Source of the DNA: Gallaecimonas sp. GXIMD4217
GTDB taxonomy: Bacteria > Pseudomonadota > Gammaproteobacteria > Enterobacterales > Gallaecimonadaceae
Reading direction: 5' to 3'
DNA length: 64,000 nt
Assembly (NCBI RefSeq): GCF_038087665.1
Contig: NZ_CP149925.1
Span: 558,001 to 622,000, forward strand
Part shown: one piece after another, positions 28,907 to 37,645 of the stretch
Layout of the letters: every line of letters begins with the position of its first letter
Position numbering within the stretch: the stretch's first letter is position 1
The notes under the pieces: generated by a model
The model's input: only the letters and a program-made list of their open reading frames with translations
What the model was told of the DNA's origin: nothing
The model's database searches: none
Position numbers and translations under genes: made by a program

Positions 28907-29567
28907 CGAAGGGCGCCTCCATGGCGTGGCAAAGGAAACGCATCCAGCGGTCGGCGCTTCGAAAGCGCTCGGCGCAGTAGGCCACGAAGCCTTCGCCCAG
29001 CACGGCGTCATCATCGATAGGGCAGACGGCGATATAGTCCTTGCGCTTGAGATCCTCCAGATGGGGGTGATCGGCGGCGAAGCCCTTGGGGGGCCTTACC
29101 AGGCTTTCGCCTCTGAGCTGGAAGTGGGAGCGAAAGGCCTTGTCGTCCCTGGCCAGCAGCCAGTTCCTGGGGCTGTCGTCTATGCAGTCGCGGATCCTGC
29201 GCAGGGCCTGGCTCTCGGGGTGCCAGCTGCCCACGCCCAGGAAGCATTGGCCCGGCTCGACATGCACATAGTAACCGGGGGCATGGACGTCCTTGCCCAG
29301 ATCATGGCGGAACTGGATACCCACATTGGTCTTGTAGGGGCGCTTGTCCCTGGCGAAACGGGTGTCGCGGTACACCCGCATCAGACAACGCGGCCCCACC
29401 GCGAAGCGGGGGGCGATCTCGGCCATGGGCGCCGCCATGGCGTCGATAAAGGCCAGGGCCGGGGCCTTCACCCTCCGTTCGTAGTCCTGCTTGTGGTCCT
29501 GGAACCAGTCCCTGTCGTTATTGGCCGCCAGGGCGGCCAGGAAGTCCAGGCTGTCTTGACTGAACAT
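28899..29567 (-). CDS. DUF2461 (TIGR02453) family protein
   Basis: A 222-residue soluble protein with the family pattern FLAALAANNDRDWFQDHKQDYE, YRDTRFARDKRPYKTNVGIQFRH, GYYVHVEPGQCFLGVGSW and HLEDLKRKDYIA. The family is widespread but has no assigned activity. It is convergent with ribA and divergent from dinB, with 77 bp to dinB, so its promoter may overlap the LexA site region. Confidence 0.88.
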   Translation of the reverse strand: MFSQDSLDFLAALAANNDRDWFQDHKQDYERRVKAPALAFIDAMAAPMAEIAPRFAVGPRCLMRVYRDTRFARDKRPYKTNVGIQFRHDLGKDVHAPGYYVHVEPGQCFLGVGSWHPESQALRRIRDCIDDSPRNWLLARDDKAFRSHFQLRGESLVRPPKGFAADHPHLEDLKRKDYIAVCPIDDDAVLGEGFVAYCAERFRSADRWMRFLCHAMEAPFEK

Positions 29568-29588
29568 GATCTCTCCCGCGAATTTTCA

Positions 29589-29619
29589 TTGCCTAACCCC
29601 TCACCCACTTTAGTATACT
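29589..29619 (+). promoter_or_regulatory. Putative dinB promoter
   Basis: TTGCCT at 29589 and TATACT at 29614 (19-bp spacer). The -10 overlaps the LexA box, as expected for repression by occlusion. Confidence 0.5.
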
Positions 29620-29635
29620 GTTTATATATACAGTT
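29616..29635 (+). promoter_or_regulatory. LexA (SOS) box of dinB
   Basis: TACTGTTTATATATACAGTT matches the LexA consensus TACTG(TA)5CAGTA closely: CTG, ten A/T-rich bases, CAG. It sits 10 bp before the dinB ATG and overlaps the -10, so LexA should repress dinB until DNA damage. Confidence 0.9.
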
Positions 29636-29644
29636 GGAGGGGTC

Positions 29645-30697
29645 ATGCGCAAGATCATCCATGTGGACATGGACTGCTTCTATGCCGCCGTGGAGATGCG
29701 GGACAACCCGGCCCTGCGCGGCATTCCCCTGGCCATAGGCGGCAGCCCCCAGCGGCGCGGGGTCATCGCCACCTGCAACTACGAGGCCAGGGCCTTCGGG
29801 GTGCGTTCGGCCATGAGCAGCCACAAGGCCCTGAGCCTGTGCCCCAACCTGACCCTGATCCCGGGCCGCATGGAGGTCTACAAGGAAACCTCGGCGCGGA
29901 TCCGCGACATCTTCGCCCGCTTCACCGACAAGATAGAGCCCCTGTCCCTGGACGAGGCCTACCTGGATGTCACCGACAGCCGCCATTGCCAGGGCTCGGC
30001 CACCCTCATTGCCATGCAGATCCGCCAGATGATCAAGGATGAACTGGGGCTCACCGCCTCGGCCGGGGTGGCCCCCAACAAGTTCCTGGCCAAGATAGCC
30101 TCGGAGGAAAACAAGCCGGACGGCCTGTTCGTGCTGACCCCGGACCAGGTGCCGGATTTCGTGCGCAAGCTGCCCCTTCGCAAGATCCCCGGGGTCGGCC
30201 AGGCCACCGAGGCCAGGCTGGCCCAGCTGGGCCTGAAGACCGGCCAGGACGTGCTGCGGCGGGATCTGGACTGGCTGCTCAACAAGCTGGGCAAGTTCGG
30301 CGCCGTGCTCCACGAGCGGGCCCAGGGCATAGACGAGCGGCCGGTGGCGGTGAGCCGGGTGCGCAAGTCGGTGGGGGTGGAAACCACCCTCAGCGAAGAC
30401 GTGGACGGGCTGGCGGCGGTGATGGCGGTGGCCGATAGGCTCTGGCCGGAACTTAAGCGCCGCCTGGGCGACAGGCCCATCCACAAGCTGGGGGTGAAAG
30501 TGAAGTTCAGCGATTTCGTGCAGACCACCATGGAGCACAGCACGGCGGTGCTGGACAAGGCCATGCTGGAGGGGCTGCTGGCCGGCGCCCTGGAGCGGGG
30601 GGGCGGCAAGAAGGTGCGGCTGGTGGGGCTCAGCGTCGGCCTGCTGGACGGCAACAGGAGCCGGCAACTGCCCCTGGACTTTGACGAAGGCCGTTAA
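29645..30697 (+). CDS. dinB: DNA polymerase IV (Y family)
   Basis: A 350-residue translesion polymerase. [12 protein letters not shown] holds Asp8, and [10 protein letters not shown] holds Asp103/Glu104, the metal-binding catalytic triad. [20 protein letters not shown] and the helix-hairpin-helix [16 protein letters not shown] follow, and the C-terminal little finger ends at RQLPLDF. The ATG has GGAGGGG upstream. The promoter overlaps a LexA box, so expression is SOS-controlled. Confidence 0.96.
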   Translation: MRKIIHVDMDCFYAAVEMRDNPALRGIPLAIGGSPQRRGVIATCNYEARAFGVRSAMSSHKALSLCPNLTLIPGRMEVYKETSARIRDIFARFTDKIEPLSLDEAYLDVTDSRHCQGSATLIAMQIRQMIKDELGLTASAGVAPNKFLAKIASEENKPDGLFVLTPDQVPDFVRKLPLRKIPGVGQATEARLAQLGLKTGQDVLRRDLDWLLNKLGKFGAVLHERAQGIDERPVAVSRVRKSVGVETTLSEDVDGLAAVMAVADRLWPELKRRLGDRPIHKLGVKVKFSDFVQTTMEHSTAVLDKAMLEGLLAGALERGGGKKVRLVGLSVGLLDGNRSRQLPLDFDEGR

Positions 30698-30745
30698 GGC
30701 CCCAATAATGAGCCACACCCTACAAATACAAAAGAAGGATTTGCC

Positions 30746-32284
30746 ATGGCCTTTGCCAAGCCGGTTCGCCTTGATTCCCTGAGCGCCGCCACCCAGAGCG
30801 GCGATTTCGACGCCCTCATTCTCATCCATGGCCCCAGGGCCGATTTTCCCGCCGAACTGGCCGACGCCCTGGCCCAGTACCAGGCCTTGGACCAGCGCTT
30901 TGCCAGCGGCACCGTGCTGATCGCCAACGCCGCCGCCCCGGGTGGTCGCATCATCGCCAGCGCCACCGGTCCCCTGGACAGGGACTATGACGACGTGCGC
31001 CGCTTCTACGACGCCGCCAGGCAGGCCGCCCAGGCGGCCCGTGATGCCGGCAGCCGCAATCCCGCCCTGCTGGTGCTGGGCATGCCGGACGACGAGCGCT
31101 ATGGCAATGCCGAGGCGGTGGCGGCCCTGGGCTTCTGGCAGGCCCTGTGGCAGCCCCTGGAGGCCCGCGAGGCGAGAGGGGAGGGCGAGGTGGAGCCGGT
31201 CGAGAGCCTGGGCATCATCTCCGAGCAGGCCGATATCGACCGCCTGATGGCCCTGGAAGCCGGCCGCCGCGCCGGCCGCGATCTCTGCGGCACCGAGCCG
31301 GAGCGCATGGCGCCCCAGCGCTTCGCCGAATACTGCGAGCAGCTCTTTGCCGGCAGCCCGGTCAAGGTGTCGGTGCTGGCGGACGTGGATCGCCTCAAGC
31401 GCGACTATCCGCTGCTGATGGCCGTGGCCAGGGCCAGCCTGGACGTGGACCGCCACATGCCCTGCGTGATCCGCCTGGAATATGTGGGCGAGGGCCCCAT
31501 AGAGAAGACCCTGCTGTTCGCCGGCAAGGGCATTACCTATGACACCGGCGGTGCCGATCTCAAGATCAATGGCGCCATGGCCGGCATGAGCCGCGACAAG
31601 GGCGGCGCCGCCGCCGTGGCCGGCTTCATGAAGACGGTGGCCGAGCTTAAGCCCCAGGGCCTGAAGGTCATCGCCGAGATAGGGGCGGTGCGCAACAGCA
31701 TAGGGGCCGACTGCTTCGTGCCGGACGAGATCGTCACCAGCCATGCCGGGGTGCGCTCGCGCATCGGCAACACCGACGCCGAAGGGCGCCTGGTGCTGGC
31801 GGATCTGCTGTCCCACCTGCGTGAGGACGCCCTGGAGGCGGTGGAGCCGGAGCTGTTCTCCATCGCCACCCTCACCGGTCACGCCGCCCGGGCCATGGGC
31901 CCCTACACGGCGGTGCTGGAAAACGGCCCGGCCCGGGCCCTGCATACCGCCGAGACCTTCATGCACCAGGGCGATCTCTGGGCCGATCCGGTGGAGCTGT
32001 CCCGCCTGCGCCGCGAAGACTACGATTTCGTCCGTGCCCGCAGCCCGGCCGATGACGTGCTGACCAGCAACAATGCGCCGTCCAGCGTCACCAGCCGCGG
32101 TCACCAGTTCCCCATGGCCTTCCTGGCCATCGCCTCTGGCCTCGACAGGCATGGCAACAGCGCCGACAAGCCGCTGCCCTACACCCATATCGACATCGCC
32201 GGCAGCGGTGTCGAAGGGGGCGACTGGCAGCACGGCAAGCCCTCGGCGGCGCCGGTGCTGACCCTGGCCGCCACTTACCTCTGA
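30746..32284 (+). CDS. M17 leucyl aminopeptidase family protein
   Basis: A 512-residue M17 metallopeptidase. FAGKGITYDTGGADLK supplies the catalytic Lys and metal Asp, NTDAEGRLVLADLL the metal Asp/Glu and the bicarbonate-site Arg, and SIATLTGHAARAMG follows. The substitution of GGADLK for the usual GGxSxK and the long N-terminal domain suggest a PepB-like or uncharacterised subgroup rather than PepA. It removes N-terminal residues from peptides in the cytoplasm. It is followed by a terminator. Confidence 0.88.
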   Translation: MAFAKPVRLDSLSAATQSGDFDALILIHGPRADFPAELADALAQYQALDQRFASGTVLIANAAAPGGRIIASATGPLDRDYDDVRRFYDAARQAAQAARDAGSRNPALLVLGMPDDERYGNAEAVAALGFWQALWQPLEAREARGEGEVEPVESLGIISEQADIDRLMALEAGRRAGRDLCGTEPERMAPQRFAEYCEQLFAGSPVKVSVLADVDRLKRDYPLLMAVARASLDVDRHMPCVIRLEYVGEGPIEKTLLFAGKGITYDTGGADLKINGAMAGMSRDKGGAAAVAGFMKTVAELKPQGLKVIAEIGAVRNSIGADCFVPDEIVTSHAGVRSRIGNTDAEGRLVLADLLSHLREDALEAVEPELFSIATLTGHAARAMGPYTAVLENGPARALHTAETFMHQGDLWADPVELSRLRREDYDFVRARSPADDVLTSNNAPSSVTSRGHQFPMAFLAIASGLDRHGNSADKPLPYTHIDIAGSGVEGGDWQHGKPSAAPVLTLAATYL

Positions 32285-32300
32285 GGCTGGCCCTGTCACA

Positions 32301-32327
32301 AGAGGCGGCGAAAGCCGCCTCTTTTTT
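32301..32327 (+). terminator. Intrinsic terminator of the M17 peptidase gene
   Basis: AGAGGCGGC, GAAA tetraloop, GCCGCCTCT and T-run; 17 bp after the stop. Confidence 0.92.
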
Positions 32328-32400
32328 AGGCTGGAGATGTAATTTACTTTCTGGATCTGCCGTTGTCCCGCACTTTTTGCGGCCTTGGTCACAAAATGGC

Positions 32401-32429
32401 TTGTAATAAAATTACACGATGGCTAGAAT
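32401..32429 (+). promoter_or_regulatory. Sigma-70 promoter of the 40-aa mini-gene
   Basis: TTGTAA at 32401, 17-bp spacer, TAGAAT at 32424. It lies in an AT-rich stretch after a terminator, and no other gene is near downstream except the small ORF. Confidence 0.65.
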
Positions 32430-32435
32430 GGCACC

Positions 32436-32561
32436 CGTAATGAGGCAAGGCCCATTACCTCGTGCTCACCCCAGGGAAGGGGGATGGGTATCTCCAGGGA
32501 ACCGAGATCAGGCGCATAGGTGGAGCATCGGCTCCGGTCTGAACATTGTTGGAGGCTTATC
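32436..32561 (+). other. Structured 5' leader of the mini-gene
   Basis: About 125 nt between the predicted transcript start and the small ORF. Visible stems are GTAATG/CATTAC at about 32436-32457, ATCTC/GAGAT near 32492-32510, and GGAGC-ATCG-GCTCC at about 32522-32535, just ahead of the ribosome binding site. No known riboswitch class is recognised. The leader is unusually long for a 40-codon gene, so regulation by RNA structure is possible. Confidence 0.45.
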
Positions 32562-32684
32562 ATGACCAAGGTCACTTTCCCTTTCGGTAACAACGGCGTC
32601 TTCCGCTTTCCCCTGACCACTGACGGCAAGGCGGCACCGCAATTTCGTTACCCCGTCCTCTGGGCGCGAGGCAAGCAGAAATAA
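32562..32684 (+). CDS. 40-residue small protein, unrecognised
   Basis: ATG preceded by GGAGG with a 6-nt gap, 40 codons, TAA. It has its own promoter, leader and terminator, so it looks like a complete small transcription unit. The peptide begins MTKVTFPFGNNGVFRFPLTT and ends VLWARGKQK. It is basic, aromatic-rich and has no membrane segment, with three FPF/FRFP-like turns. No family recognised; it is either a real small protein or the coding part of a regulatory RNA. Confidence 0.55.
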   Translation: MTKVTFPFGNNGVFRFPLTTDGKAAPQFRYPVLWARGKQK

Positions 32685-32688
32685 CCGC

Positions 32689-32716
32689 AAAAAGGCCACC
32701 ATCCGGTGGCCTTTTT
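32689..32716 (+). terminator. Intrinsic terminator of the mini-gene
   Basis: AAAAAGGCCACC, ATCC loop, GGTGGCCTTTTT; 4 bp after the small ORF stop. Confidence 0.92.
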
Positions 32717-32732
32717 GTTGCCCTGGCCTTTC

Positions 32733-32761
32733 TTGCAAAACGTTTTCCCAGGGGGGATAAT
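32733..32761 (+). promoter_or_regulatory. Sigma-70 promoter of the purine permease-gpt genes
   Basis: TTGCAA at 32733, 17-bp spacer, GATAAT at 32756; about 38 bp before the NCS2 permease ATG. Confidence 0.7.
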
Positions 32762-32799
32762 CGCGCGCCAAATTCGTTCCCTTATTTGGCTCCCCTCCC

Positions 32800-34092
32800 A
32801 TGCTGGAAAGACTGTTCAAACTCAACGAACTGGGCACCACGGCCCGCCAGGAAGTGATCGCCGGCATCACCACCTTCCTGACCATGGCCTACATCATCTT
32901 CGTCAACCCCAGCATCCTGGCCCAGGCGGGCATGGATCAGGGCGCCGTCTTCGTGGCCACCTGCCTGGCCGCAGCCCTCGGCTGCCTGATCATGGGCCTG
33001 GTGGCCAACTACCCCATCGCCCTGGCCCCCGGCATGGGCCTCAACGCCTTTTTCACCTATACGGTGGTGCTGACCCAGGGCTACAGCTGGCAGGCGGCCC
33101 TGGGGGCGGTGTTCATGTCCGGCTGCCTCTTCCTGCTGCTGAGCCTGTTTCGGGTCCGCGAGTGGATCATCAACTCCATCCCCGGCGCCCTGAAGATCGG
33201 CATTGCCGCCGGCATCGGCCTGTTTCTGGCGATCATCGCCCTTAAAAATGCCGGCATCGTCGTTGATCACCCGGCCACCCTGGTGACCCTGGGCGATGTC
33301 CACTCCCTGCCGGTACAGCTGGCCATACTGGGCTTCTTCCTGATCGTCGGCCTGATCAGCCGCGGCGTGAAGGGCGGCGTGATGCTGGCCATACTGGCCG
33401 TCACCGGCCTGGGCCTGCTCCTTGGCGACATCCAGTACCAGGGCATTGCCTCCATGCCGCCGTCGGTGCTGCCGACCCTGATGCAGATGGACTTGTCCTC
33501 GGCCCTGGAGCTGAGCATGCTGTCGGTGGTGTTCGCCTTCCTGTTCGTGGATCTGTTCGACACCTCCGGCACCCTGGTGGCGGTGGCCCAGAAGGCCGAG
33601 CTGCTCGACGAGAGGGGCCGGCTGCCGCGCCTGAACAGGGCCCTGCTGGCGGACAGCTCCGCCACCATCGCCGGCGCCGCCCTGGGTACCTCCACCACCA
33701 CCTCCTATGTGGAAAGCACCGCCGGCGTCGCCGTGGGCGGCCGCAGCGGCCTGACCGCCGTGGTCACCGGCCTGCTGTTCCTGGCGGCGCTGTTCTTTGC
33801 GCCCCTGGCTGGCATGGTGCCGGCCTATGCTACCGCCGGCGCCCTGTTCTATGTGGCGGTGTTGATGATGGGCAGCGTCAAGAACATCCATTGGGATGAC
33901 CTCTCCGACGCCGTACCCGTGGTGGTGGTGGCGGCGCTGATGCCGCTGACCTTCTCCATTGCCCACGGCATCGCCTTCGGCTTCATCAGCTTCGCCCTGG
34001 CCAAGGTGTTGGCCGGCAAGGCCAGGGAAGTCACCCCGGCGGTGTGGGTGGTGGCGGCCCTGTTCCTCCTCAAGTTTGCTTTTGCGGGATAA
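32800..34092 (+). CDS. NCS2/AzgA-type purine permease
   Basis: A 430-residue, about 12-14 helix permease of the AzgA/GhxP/AdeP branch (adenine, guanine or hypoxanthine). Signatures are [56 protein letters not shown] and [30 protein letters not shown]. Uptake is probably H+-driven. It starts 4 bp upstream-coupled to gpt, so imported guanine or xanthine can be converted directly to nucleotide. Confidence 0.9.
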   Translation: MLERLFKLNELGTTARQEVIAGITTFLTMAYIIFVNPSILAQAGMDQGAVFVATCLAAALGCLIMGLVANYPIALAPGMGLNAFFTYTVVLTQGYSWQAALGAVFMSGCLFLLLSLFRVREWIINSIPGALKIGIAAGIGLFLAIIALKNAGIVVDHPATLVTLGDVHSLPVQLAILGFFLIVGLISRGVKGGVMLAILAVTGLGLLLGDIQYQGIASMPPSVLPTLMQMDLSSALELSMLSVVFAFLFVDLFDTSGTLVAVAQKAELLDERGRLPRLNRALLADSSATIAGAALGTSTTTSYVESTAGVAVGGRSGLTAVVTGLLFLAALFFAPLAGMVPAYATAGALFYVAVLMMGSVKNIHWDDLSDAVPVVVVAALMPLTFSIAHGIAFGFISFALAKVLAGKAREVTPAVWVVAALFLLKFAFAG

Positions 34093-34096
34093 CAAC

Positions 34097-34564
34097 ATGA
34101 CCAAGAAATACATCGTCAGCTGGGACGCCTTCCACACCGCCTCTCGTGAGCTGGCCGAGCGCCTGCTGCCGGCCGACCAGTGGCGGGGGATCCTGGCCGT
34201 GACCCGGGGCGGCATGATGCCGGCCCTGATCCTGGCCCGGGAGCTGAACGTCCGCCATATCGACACCGTCTGCATCTCCTCCTACGACCACGACAACCAG
34301 CGCGAGCTGGAGGTGCTCAAGGGCGCCCATGAGGCCGTGGGCGACGGCGAGGGCTACCTGGTGGTGGACGATCTGGTGGACTCCGGCGAAACCGCCAAGG
34401 TGCTCCGCCAGATGTACCCCAAGGCCAGGTTCGTCACCGTCTTCGCCAAGCCCCAGGGCAAGCCGCTGGTGGACGACTATGTCATCGACATCGCCCAGGA
34501 CACCTGGATAGAGCAGCCCTGGGACATGGCGCCGGCCTATATCCGGCCCCTGGCCGGGAAGTAA
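34097..34564 (+). CDS. gpt: Xanthine-guanine phosphoribosyltransferase
   Basis: A 155-residue PRTase. The PRPP motif [17 protein letters not shown] is intact, with the N-terminal [18 protein letters not shown] and [16 protein letters not shown] typical of Gpt. It converts guanine and xanthine to GMP and XMP. It begins 4 bp after the purine permease stop and is followed by frsA, as in E. coli. Confidence 0.95.
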   Translation: MTKKYIVSWDAFHTASRELAERLLPADQWRGILAVTRGGMMPALILARELNVRHIDTVCISSYDHDNQRELEVLKGAHEAVGDGEGYLVVDDLVDSGETAKVLRQMYPKARFVTVFAKPQGKPLVDDYVIDIAQDTWIEQPWDMAPAYIRPLAGK

Positions 34565-34572
34565 ACCCCGCC

Positions 34573-34593
34573 GCCCGCCCCATGGCGGGCTTT
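34573..34593 (+). terminator. Weak terminator or attenuator between gpt and frsA
   Basis: GCCCGCC, CCAT loop, GGCGGGC, then TTTGCC. The stem is strong but the T-run is short, so it may only reduce read-through into frsA. Confidence 0.4.
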
Positions 34594-34636
34594 GCCCTTC
34601 CGGGCCCATGCAGTAGGCTGGAGCAGGGAGGTATCC

Positions 34637-35890
34637 ATGCAGCCAATGGACGACATGCTCGAGGAAGACGTGCGCCTGCGTCACAAGACCCAGGCCGACG
34701 AAACCTCGACCCTGGCCAACAGCCACGCCAGGGACGAGCGCCGCTCGTCCCTTTCCAGCCCCTTTTTCCATTTGCACCCCAAGTGGTACCGCCTGCTGCC
34801 CCGGGCCAGGTGGGCCTGGCAGGGCGCCGACCCACTCGAGGTGGAGCGGGGCCTGTCGCTGATTGCCGCCAGCACCCAGGCCCGCACCTGCGACAGCCGC
34901 CTGGATACCGTGGTCGGCTACCGGCCCGGCAACTGGCAGTACGAATGGTCCCAGCTCGGCGCCGTGTACGGCTTCGCGGCCAGGAAACTGGTGGCGGAAG
35001 CGCCGGCGCAGGCCCTGGAGGAAAGCATCCAGGCCATGACCTACTACGGCATCGCCGCCTATCCCCATATGCGCGGCGACGTGCTGGCCAGGGAGGCCAT
35101 GGTCCAGATGCGGGAACACTACCGGACGGCCTGCCAGCTGGCCGGGATCCGCCTGGAAAACCTGGAGGCCCGAGAGGGCGGCAAGGACACCCGGGGCTGG
35201 CTGCACCTGCCCCAATCCGAGGAGCGGGTGCCTGTGGTGGTGGTGATGGCCGGCCCGGATCTCTGCGCCCTGGATTTCTTCAACCTCTACCGCCGCTACC
35301 TGCAGCCCAGGGGCCTGGGCATGCTGACCCTGGACATGGACGGTTGCGGCGATCAGGCCGAGCTGCCGATGAGCGAACGCACCGAGCGGCCGGTGCAGGC
35401 CATGCTGGCGCTGCTCAAGGCGCACCCCTGGGTACAGAGCGACAGGATCAGCGGCCTGGGCATCCGCCTCGGCGCCCTGGGCCTGGTGCGCACCGCCTTC
35501 CTGGACGACACCGCCTTCAGAGCCGTGGCCACCATAGCCCCCTGGTGCCACCAGGCGCTGGTGGACAGGGAGCTGCTGGCGGAGCTGCCGCCCATGATGC
35601 GGGATTGCCTGGCATCCAGGCTGGGGGTGGATGGCGCCAGCGAGGCCAGGCTGGCCCTGGCCCTGGGCAAGCTGAGCCTGCTGCGCCAGGGACTGCTGGG
35701 GCGGCGGCGCCTGAACACGCCGCTGCTCAGCCTGTCCATCAAGGACGATCCCATGGTGCCGCCGGACGACGGCGCCCTGCTCAGGCTGTCCTGCCCCCAG
35801 GCCAAGGTCTATCGCCTGGGCCGGGGCAAGCACTTCGACATGTTCGACACCCTGTTCGGCAAGGCGGTGACCTGGCTGGAGCAGATCTGA
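34637..35890 (+). CDS. frsA: FrsA family alpha/beta-hydrolase-like protein
   Basis: A 417-residue FrsA/YafA. It has an N-terminal helical cap and a C-terminal alpha/beta-hydrolase fold (VVVVMAGPDLCALDFF; GLGIRLGALGLVRTAF at the nucleophile elbow; RGKHFDMFD). The elbow reads GIRLGA, without the usual GxSxG Ser, as known for FrsA. It is reported to bind EIIA-Glc and affect the fermentation/respiration balance; an enzymatic role is disputed. GGGAGG precedes ATG 34637. Same order as E. coli gpt-frsA. Confidence 0.9.
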   Translation: MQPMDDMLEEDVRLRHKTQADETSTLANSHARDERRSSLSSPFFHLHPKWYRLLPRARWAWQGADPLEVERGLSLIAASTQARTCDSRLDTVVGYRPGNWQYEWSQLGAVYGFAARKLVAEAPAQALEESIQAMTYYGIAAYPHMRGDVLAREAMVQMREHYRTACQLAGIRLENLEAREGGKDTRGWLHLPQSEERVPVVVVMAGPDLCALDFFNLYRRYLQPRGLGMLTLDMDGCGDQAELPMSERTERPVQAMLALLKAHPWVQSDRISGLGIRLGALGLVRTAFLDDTAFRAVATIAPWCHQALVDRELLAELPPMMRDCLASRLGVDGASEARLALALGKLSLLRQGLLGRRRLNTPLLSLSIKDDPMVPPDDGALLRLSCPQAKVYRLGRGKHFDMFDTLFGKAVTWLEQI

Positions 35891-35909
35891 GCCCCTAGCG
35901 GGGCCCTGT

Positions 35910-37454
35910 TCAGTGCATGAAGGTGTTGGACAGGCCGGCGATGCGGTCGGTGCTCTGGTTGAGCAGCTGGCCGCTTTCGTCCAGTTCGAGCATGGCCCTG
36001 GCGGTGTCGTCGGTCAGCGCCTTGAGGCGGTGGATATTCTCGTTCACCTCTGAGGCCACGGCGCCCTGCTGCTCGGCGGCGGTGGCGATCTGGGCCGCCA
36101 GATCGTTGATCTCCGCCACCTTATTGAAGATGCCGTCCAGGGTCATGGTCACTTCCTCGGTGCCCACCACGCAGTTCTCGGCGTGCTCGCGATTGCGGTC
36201 CATCAGCTCCCGCCAGGAGTCCAGCATGCGGCCCATGCCGGCCAGGCTATCGCGGATCTCCTCGGCGGACTGCTGGGTGCGGGACGACAGCGCCCGCACC
36301 TCGTCGGCCACCACCGCAAAGCCGCGGCCGTGCTCGCCGGCCCGGGCCGCCTCTATGGCGGCGTTCAGGGCCAGCAGGTTGGTCTGGTCGGCAATGCCCT
36401 CGATCTCGCCCATGATGCTGGTGACCTTCTCGGTCTCCTGCTGCAGGGAAATCGCCGCCAGGGCCGCTTCCTCCACGTCTTTCTGCAACACCCGGATCCG
36501 CTCGGCGGAGCCGTGCAGGGCGTCGCGGGCCTCGGCGCATTGCTGGTGGGTGCCCTGGACGTGATCCGAGGTGGTCTGGCTGGAGCGGGCGATCTCGGCG
36601 ATGGTGGAGGTCAGCTCGTTGATGGCCACCGCCATCTGGTTGGACTGGTCGCCCTGCTCGTTGGCCTGGCGCTTGGCCATGCCGACGCTGCGTACCAGCT
36701 GGTCGGAGACCGCCGCCAGGGAGAAGGTGGCGTCCTTGGTGCGGCCCATGATGGCCATGTTGCGGGCCCAGTTCATCATGGTATCGAAGCGCATGCCGGA
36801 GCCGAAGCGCTGGCCCACATAGATGCTCTTGGACAGCGGCAGGTCGTGGAAATTGGCGGCCTGCTCGTCCATCACCCACAGCGGCCTCAGCCAGGCGAAC
36901 AGGCCCAGGGCGGCGGCGGTGCCACCTATGCCGGCGGCCATGGCGGTCTGCCAGCCGCCCAGGAAGAAGGCGGCCAGGGTGGCCAGGGTGATGGGCAGGC
37001 CACCGTAGACGAAGCCGCTGAGGTCGGTGCTGGGCTTGAAGGCCTTGCCGGCATTGAGGTCGCCATAGGCCTTGGCGGCCTTTTCCTTGAGCTGCTGGCT
37101 GGGCTTGATGCGTACCGACTGGTAGCCGACGCACTTGTCGTTTTCGAAGATGGGGGTCACATAGGCGTCCACCCAGTAGTAGCGGCCGTCCTTGCAGCGG
37201 TTCTTGACCAGGCCGCGCCAGGGCTTGCCGGCCTTGAGTTTTTGCCAGAGGTCCTGGAAGGCCCGGGGCGGCATGTCCGGGTGGCGGACGATGTTGTGGG
37301 GCTGGCCGAGCAGCTCGGATTCGGAGAAACCGGACACTTCGACGAAGGCCGGGTTGACGTAGGTGATGATGCCCTTGGTGTCCGTGGTGGAGACCAGCTC
37401 GGCGGTCTCGGGGAAATGGACTTCGGCGTCGACTATGGGGAGGTTGTTGCGCAT
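35910..37454 (-). CDS. Aer-like PAS-domain methyl-accepting chemotaxis protein
   Basis: A 514-residue redox or aerotaxis receptor. The N-terminal PAS domain (about 20-125) has [17 protein letters not shown] and [26 protein letters not shown], the FAD-binding Aer signature. A hydrophobic hairpin (about 165-210) anchors it without a periplasmic domain. The signalling tip is [23 protein letters not shown]. It probably reports redox state to CheA/CheW. ATG 37454 is chosen because upstream sequence to 37613 has no domain and AAGGA precedes it. Convergent with frsA. Confidence 0.88.
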   Translation of the reverse strand: MRNNLPIVDAEVHFPETAELVSTTDTKGIITYVNPAFVEVSGFSESELLGQPHNIVRHPDMPPRAFQDLWQKLKAGKPWRGLVKNRCKDGRYYWVDAYVTPIFENDKCVGYQSVRIKPSQQLKEKAAKAYGDLNAGKAFKPSTDLSGFVYGGLPITLATLAAFFLGGWQTAMAAGIGGTAAALGLFAWLRPLWVMDEQAANFHDLPLSKSIYVGQRFGSGMRFDTMMNWARNMAIMGRTKDATFSLAAVSDQLVRSVGMAKRQANEQGDQSNQMAVAINELTSTIAEIARSSQTTSDHVQGTHQQCAEARDALHGSAERIRVLQKDVEEAALAAISLQQETEKVTSIMGEIEGIADQTNLLALNAAIEAARAGEHGRGFAVVADEVRALSSRTQQSAEEIRDSLAGMGRMLDSWRELMDRNREHAENCVVGTEEVTMTLDGIFNKVAEINDLAAQIATAAEQQGAVASEVNENIHRLKALTDDTARAMLELDESGQLLNQSTDRIAGLSNTFMH

Positions 37455-37645
37455 CTGTGACTCTTTCCTTGGCGCTGGTGGCCCTATATCGGCATAAAAA
37501 TCAGGGGCTTTATGCCCGGTGGCGACAATGTGGGAAATGTTAGCAAGTCCCATGCCTTTATTCTGGGTTAAGGCTGGGCCTTGTCGGCGCTTTTTCCCAT
37601 AATGAAGCCACACTCATCGCCATGATTTGCAGGGAAGTCCTTCAC

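Noticed and set aside
29468-32392. A 974-codon open frame on the minus strand across dinB and the M17 gene
   Set aside because: It is antisense to two clear genes with full motifs and has no domain of its own; GC-rich DNA leaves such frames open.
32782-34275. A 497-codon minus-strand frame opposite the purine permease
   Set aside because: His/Gly/Gln-rich translation without motifs, antisense to an intact permease: a shadow frame.
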